Positions 6,982 through 10,038 of a DNA stretch of 10,038 bases are shown piece by piece. Source of the DNA: Gammaproteobacteria bacterium (GTDB lineage Bacteria > Pseudomonadota > Gammaproteobacteria > Tenderiales > Tenderiaceae); NCBI GenBank assembly GCA_027001525.1, contig JALTMR010000501.1, forward strand, positions 1 through 10,038, written 5' to 3'. Position numbers and translations under genes: made by a program. Below the pieces are notes generated by a model. It worked only from the letters and a program-made list of their open reading frames with translations. It was not told the origin of the DNA and made no database searches. Numbering within the stretch: the first letter of the stretch is position 1; the number at the start of each line of letters is the position of its first letter.

Positions 6982-8280
6982 ATCAACGGTCCAACCATTA
7001 TTTCTCGTCCTGATCATTCGATCTCCCGGGCAGGTATCAGCGAAAACGCATTGAAGGTTTTATATCGCCTTAAGAATGAGGGCTATGAGGCCTATCTCGT
7101 TGGGGGAGGGGTGCGGGATCTACTGCTGGGGCGCGAGCCCAAAGACTTCGATATCACCACTAATGCGGAGCCGGAGCAGATTCGGGCTATTTTTCGCAAT
7201 TGCCGCTTGATCGGTCGGCGGTTTCGTCTGGCTCATATCGTATTTGGCCGCGATGTGGTGGAGGTGGCTACCTTTCGCGGGCAGGGTACCGATGCGGTGG
7301 AGGGCGAGATTGAGGCGGACGAGAGCGGCCGGCTGCTGCGTGACAACGTTTACGGCAGCCTGGAGGAAGATGCCTGGCGCCGTGATTTTACTGTCAACTC
7401 CCTCTACTACAATATTCGTGATTTTTCGGTGGTGGATTACACCGGTGGCCTGGCTGACCTGGAGGCGGGCGTGTTGCGCATTATCGGGGATCCGCGTCAG
7501 CGCTATCGGGAGGATCCCGTGCGAATGCTGCGTGCGGTACGTTTTGCCGCCAAGATCGGTTTTCGTCTGGAAAAGGAGACAGAGGCCGCCGTCTTTGAAT
7601 TGGGCCACCTGTTGCAGGACATTCCCGCTGCCCGCTTGTTCGACGAGGTGTTAAAGCTGCTCATGGGGGGCTGTGCTATTCAGACCTTTGAGTTGCTGCG
7701 CCACTACAACCTGTTTCAGCACCTTTTCCCTCAAACCGAACAGGCGCTTGCCATCGAAGAGGGAGGCTTTCCCCTGGTGATGCTGGTGCAGGCGCTGGGC
7801 AACACCGATGAGCGCATCGCTGAAGGCAAGCCCGTGACACCGGCTTTTTTATTCGCAGCGCTGCTATGGGAGCCTGTGCGTCTGGCGTGGGAGCAGGAGG
7901 TGGCGGCAGACGAGTCTCTGCCCCAGGCATTAGCGCTTACCAACGCCATGCGGGAAGTGGTATCGAAGCAGGTGCAGTCCACCGCCCTGCCGCGCCGCTT
8001 CTCCACCCCGATGCAGGAGATCTGGATGATGCAGCCGCGTCTGGCCCGCCGGGCGGGCAAGGCGGCTTACCGTTTGCTGGAGCATCCGCGTTTTCGTGCG
8101 GCCTATGACTTTATGCTGCTGCGCATTCATGCCGGCGAGGAGGAGCAGGAGCTGGGCGAGTGGTGGACAGAATTTCAGATTGCCGACAGCGACCGGCGCA
8201 AGGAGATGGCCAGCGTTTTTGGTACGGTCAGAGGGCGTCGCCGCCGTCGACGCCGTGGCCCGCGAACCGCAGCAAAATGA
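6982..8280 (+). CDS. pcnB: Poly(A) polymerase I, probably with a non-standard start codon
   Basis: This nucleotidyltransferase adds 3' poly(A) tails to RNA, promoting decay by the degradosome. Motifs: LVGGGVRDLLLG with the GG...RD signature (about 7096-7131), the metal-binding pair in DFD (7144-7152), RRFRLAHIVFGRDVVEVATFRG, RRDFTVNSLYYN, and REDPVRMLRAVRFAAKIGF, which places it in the class II tRNA nucleotidyltransferase/poly(A) polymerase family. GEWWTEFQ and an Arg-rich tail (RGRRRRRRRGPR) match PcnB rather than CCA-adding enzyme. The first ordinary start is TTG at 7051 (409 residues), but the frame upstream encodes ISRPDHSISRAGISENALKV, very like the PcnB N-terminus (E. coli has REQHAISRKDISENALKV). 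Back to the stop at 6964 there is no ATG, GTG or TTG. I propose AUC at 6982 (AAGAAGG at 6965-6971, 10-base spacing; 432 residues), or AUU at 6997 or 7000. Family call certain; exact start not. Overlaps folK by 4 bases. Confidence 0.93.
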   Translation: MNGPTIISRPDHSISRAGISENALKVLYRLKNEGYEAYLVGGGVRDLLLGREPKDFDITTNAEPEQIRAIFRNCRLIGRRFRLAHIVFGRDVVEVATFRGQGTDAVEGEIEADESGRLLRDNVYGSLEEDAWRRDFTVNSLYYNIRDFSVVDYTGGLADLEAGVLRIIGDPRQRYREDPVRMLRAVRFAAKIGFRLEKETEAAVFELGHLLQDIPAARLFDEVLKLLMGGCAIQTFELLRHYNLFQHLFPQTEQALAIEEGGFPLVMLVQALGNTDERIAEGKPVTPAFLFAALLWEPVRLAWEQEVAADESLPQALALTNAMREVVSKQVQSTALPRRFSTPMQEIWMMQPRLARRAGKAAYRLLEHPRFRAAYDFMLLRIHAGEEEQELGEWWTEFQIADSDRRKEMASVFGTVRGRRRRRRRGPRTAAK

Positions 8281-8780
8281 CGGCATCGAACCATCTTGCA
8301 TATATTGGTCTGGGCAGTAACCTGGGAAAGCCCGTTGACCAGATCTCCACCGCGCTAGCCGAACTGGCCGAGTTGCCGGCTTGCGAGCTGGCGGCAGCCT
8401 CCTCACTTTATCGTAGCGCGCCGTTGGGCCCACAGGATCAGCCGGACTACATCAATGCCGTGGTGGCACTGCGAACGACATTGAACCCACTGGAGCTTCT
8501 GAAAGCGCTGCAGACCATCGAGCAGGCTCATGAGCGGGTGCGACAGGAGCGCTGGGGGCCGAGAACCCTGGATCTCGATCTGCTGCTCTACGATGATCTG
8601 CGTATCGGCTCCGAAGTGCTCACCGTGCCCCACCCCGAGATATACCGCCGTAATTTTGTTTTAACGCCCCTGTATGAAATCGCTCCCGGCCTGGTGATGC
8701 CTTGCGGTCAGTCCCTGGCCGCCGTGGCCGAGAGCTGTCCGCCGGGCGGGTTGGAGCGAATCAGCCATGCCGGTCATTGA
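8277..8780 (+). CDS. folK: 2-amino-4-hydroxy-6-hydroxymethyldihydropteridine pyrophosphokinase (HPPK)
   Basis: 167 residues, close to E. coli HPPK (159). It transfers pyrophosphate from ATP to 6-hydroxymethyl-7,8-dihydropterin, the step before dihydropteroate synthase in folate synthesis, in the cytoplasm. Visible motifs: YIGLGSNLG (9-17), SAPLGPQDQPDYINAV (47-62), RWGPRTLDLDLLLY (92-105, with D99 and D101 as the Mg-binding pair), and VPHPEIYRRNFVLTPL (117-132). The frame extends upstream, but the ATG at 8277 is chosen because it gives the family's usual length and overlaps the pcnB stop as ATGA, which suggests translational coupling. Its own 3' end overlaps the next gene by 14 bases. All expected catalytic residues are present. 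Confidence 0.96.
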   Translation: MTASNHLAYIGLGSNLGKPVDQISTALAELAELPACELAAASSLYRSAPLGPQDQPDYINAVVALRTTLNPLELLKALQTIEQAHERVRQERWGPRTLDLDLLLYDDLRIGSEVLTVPHPEIYRRNFVLTPLYEIAPGLVMPCGQSLAAVAESCPPGGLERISHAGH

Positions 8781-9429
8781 CCGCCATCCCGGCTATATCG
8801 TTGTAGAAGGGCCCATCGGGGTAGGGAAAACCACGCTGGCACGACGGTTGGCCCAAAGCTTTGGAACAGAGCTGCTGCTGGAGGAGGCTGACGAGAACCC
8901 TTTCCTGAGCAGGTTTTACAAGAACCCGCAGCAGGGGGCATTCCCAACGCAGATGTTTTTTCTGTTTCAGCGCATCCGTCAGATGGAGGCGCTGTGTCAG
9001 GGAGATCTGTTTCGCCCCGTCCGCGTGGCCGATTTTTTGATGGCGAAAGATCGCCTGTTTGCAGCCATGACGCTGGATGACGATGAGCTGGCACTTTATG
9101 ATCAGGTCGCCGATCACATGGCTGTTGATGCGCCCAGGCCCGACCTGGTGATCTACCTGCAATCGCCGGTCTCGGTCTTGCTGGAGCGCATACGTGGTCG
9201 CAACCGGCCGTACGAGCAACATATCGATTCCACCTATTTGCAGGCGTTGGTTGATGCCTATACCCGGTTTTTCCATCAATACGAAGAGGCCCCACTGATG
9301 ATCGTCAACGCGGCCGAAATCGATCTGGTCAACAGCGAGATGGATTATAATGCGCTGTTGGAGCAGATCGCCGTGGTGCGCAGCGGGCGTCACTTTTTTA
9401 ACCCACTGCCTTTCGATTTGATCTCCTAG
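8767..9429 (+). CDS. Deoxynucleoside kinase (deoxyadenosine/deoxyguanosine kinase family)
   Basis: 220 residues, typical for the family. It phosphorylates a deoxynucleoside at the 5' position using ATP, in the salvage route to dNTPs. The P-loop GPIGVGKT is at 15-22. EEADENPFLSRFY (39-51) and QMFFLFQR (62-69) match the substrate-binding region, VADFLMAKDR (87-96) stands where the conserved base-contacting Arg motif occurs, and PDLVIYL (125-131) and the Arg-rich lid RIRGRNRPYE (141-150) follow. The substrate base cannot be fixed from these residues. It starts inside the folK end (14-base overlap), so it is probably translated from the same mRNA by coupling; the Met at 8767 places the P-loop at the normal distance. 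Thymidylate kinase is an alternative P-loop family but lacks this pattern. The link to folate and pantothenate genes is positional, with no direct pathway connection. Confidence 0.9.
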   Translation: MPVIDRHPGYIVVEGPIGVGKTTLARRLAQSFGTELLLEEADENPFLSRFYKNPQQGAFPTQMFFLFQRIRQMEALCQGDLFRPVRVADFLMAKDRLFAAMTLDDDELALYDQVADHMAVDAPRPDLVIYLQSPVSVLLERIRGRNRPYEQHIDSTYLQALVDAYTRFFHQYEEAPLMIVNAAEIDLVNSEMDYNALLEQIAVVRSGRHFFNPLPFDLIS

Positions 9430-9512
9430 GCGGTTTTAATGGCCTCTGAATTTTCGGCCCGTTCAGGCGTTGCCAGCAATTCAATACCCGCAGTTCAATA
9501 ATGGATGCAGAG

Positions 9513-10038
9513 ATGAGTAGACAGAGCTCCCCCGTCACCCTGGCCAGTTTGCGCCGCATGAAACAGGCCGGTGAGAAATTCAGTTGCCTGACCAGCTACG
9601 ATGCCGCTTTTACCCGCGTGCTGGACGAAGCCGGGGTGGATGTGATTTTGGTCGGGGATTCGTTGGGCATGGTCATTCAGGGGCACGACACCACCGTGCC
9701 GGTGACGATGGATGACATGGTCTACCACAGTCGTGCAGTGGCCAAAACCTGCCGGCGACCACTGCTGATGGTGGATATGCCCTTTATGGCCTACGCCAGT
9801 GTTGAGCAGGCCCTGGTCAACGCTACCCGGTTGATGCAGGAGGGCGGCGCCCAAGTGATTAAGCTGGAGGGCGATGGTGTGCAGCTGGAAATTACCGCCG
9901 CCCTGGCCCGGTGCGGCATCCCCGTCTGTGCCCACCTTGGTTTGCAGCCCCAGGTTATTCACAAGATGGGGGGGTATCGTGTTCAGGGGCGTGACCAGGA
10001 GGCGGCAGAGCAGATGTTAAGCGATGCCATTGCCCTGC
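9513..10038 (+). CDS. panB: 3-methyl-2-oxobutanoate hydroxymethyltransferase, 3' end cut by window
   Basis: About 175 of an expected 265 or so residues are present; the frame runs open to the window end. PanB transfers a hydroxymethyl group from 5,10-methylenetetrahydrofolate to ketoisovalerate, giving ketopantoate for pantothenate and coenzyme A. Motifs: TSYDAAFTRVLDEAGVDVILVGDSLGMVIQGHDTT (from about 27), MVDMPFMAYA (86-95), IKLEG (116-120) and CAHLGLQPQ (139-147). D49, D88, K117 and E119 correspond to the Mg- and substrate-binding residues known in E. coli PanB (D45, D84, K112, E114). ATG at 9513 is preferred (GGA at 9503-9505, 7-base spacing); ATG at 9501 in the same frame would add four residues and has no visible ribosome site. 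It follows the kinase by 83 bases without a terminator, so it is likely in the same operon; panC probably follows outside the window. Confidence 0.95.
   Translation, partial: MSRQSSPVTLASLRRMKQAGEKFSCLTSYDAAFTRVLDEAGVDVILVGDSLGMVIQGHDTTVPVTMDDMVYHSRAVAKTCRRPLLMVDMPFMAYASVEQALVNATRLMQEGGAQVIKLEGDGVQLEITAALARCGIPVCAHLGLQPQVIHKMGGYRVQGRDQEAAEQMLSDAIAL

Noticed and set aside
8160..8276. Upstream extension of folK
   Set aside because: The added 39 residues overlap the pcnB coding end and do not resemble HPPK; the ATG at 8277 gives the normal length and an ATGA overlap.
7120..8433. Several long minus-strand ORFs opposite pcnB and folK
   Set aside because: They are shadows of GC-rich, strongly recognised genes on the plus strand; their peptides are low-complexity and match no family pattern.
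9495..9962. 155-codon minus-strand ORF at the right end
   Set aside because: It lies opposite panB, whose motifs are unmistakable on the plus strand; the antisense peptide is His/Gly/Gln-rich shadow sequence.
1..10038. CRISPR arrays, tRNA/rRNA genes, insertion sequences, phage or defence genes
   Set aside because: No spaced direct repeats, cloverleaf-like segments, transposase motifs or terminal inverted repeats were seen on either strand.

Overview
The window reads as a chromosomal segment of a Gram-negative gammaproteobacterium, probably marine. The evidence is the order pcnB-folK-(deoxynucleoside kinase)-panB, an outer-membrane barrel protein with a Sec signal and C-terminal phenylalanine, and that protein's extreme acidity. 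I cannot name a genus; a Cellvibrionales-like lineage is a guess.

Left part (1-5516, plus strand): the end of a surface-glycan locus. It holds the 3' end of a gene that may encode a polysaccharide-deacetylase-like protein, a GT4 glycosyltransferase, a long glutamine-dependent asparagine-synthetase-type amidotransferase, and a second GT4 glycosyltransferase. The two transferases would add sugars to a lipid-linked or exported glycan. The amidotransferase would supply or attach amide nitrogen, perhaps amidating a sugar or uronic acid. Similar sets occur in capsule/exopolysaccharide loci and in exosortase (PEP-CTERM) loci, but no exosortase, polymerase, flippase or exporter is visible here, so the rest presumably lies upstream of base 1.

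Middle (5517-6981): a strong, probably bidirectional hairpin terminator closes both the glycan block and a convergent minus-strand gene for a small, very acidic outer-membrane barrel protein (porin-like). A 357-base divergent intergenic region separates that gene from pcnB. It carries possible promoters for both directions and two small hairpins in the porin leader, one of which places the Shine-Dalgarno in its loop and stem.

Right part (6982-10038, plus strand): a tightly packed, more GC-rich housekeeping operon. It comprises poly(A) polymerase I (pcnB), the folate enzyme HPPK (folK, overlapping pcnB by 4 bases), a deoxynucleoside kinase (overlapping folK by 14 bases), and the start of ketopantoate hydroxymethyltransferase (panB, cut by the window end). 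pcnB is the most interesting spot. The conserved N-terminus of PcnB is encoded upstream of the first ordinary start codon, with no ATG, GTG or TTG available, so translation probably begins at AUC or AUU. This would parallel the known AUU start of E. coli pcnB.

I did not find a convincing wholly new system. The best leads are the pcnB start, the amidotransferase inside a glycan locus, and the structured leader of the acidic barrel gene.
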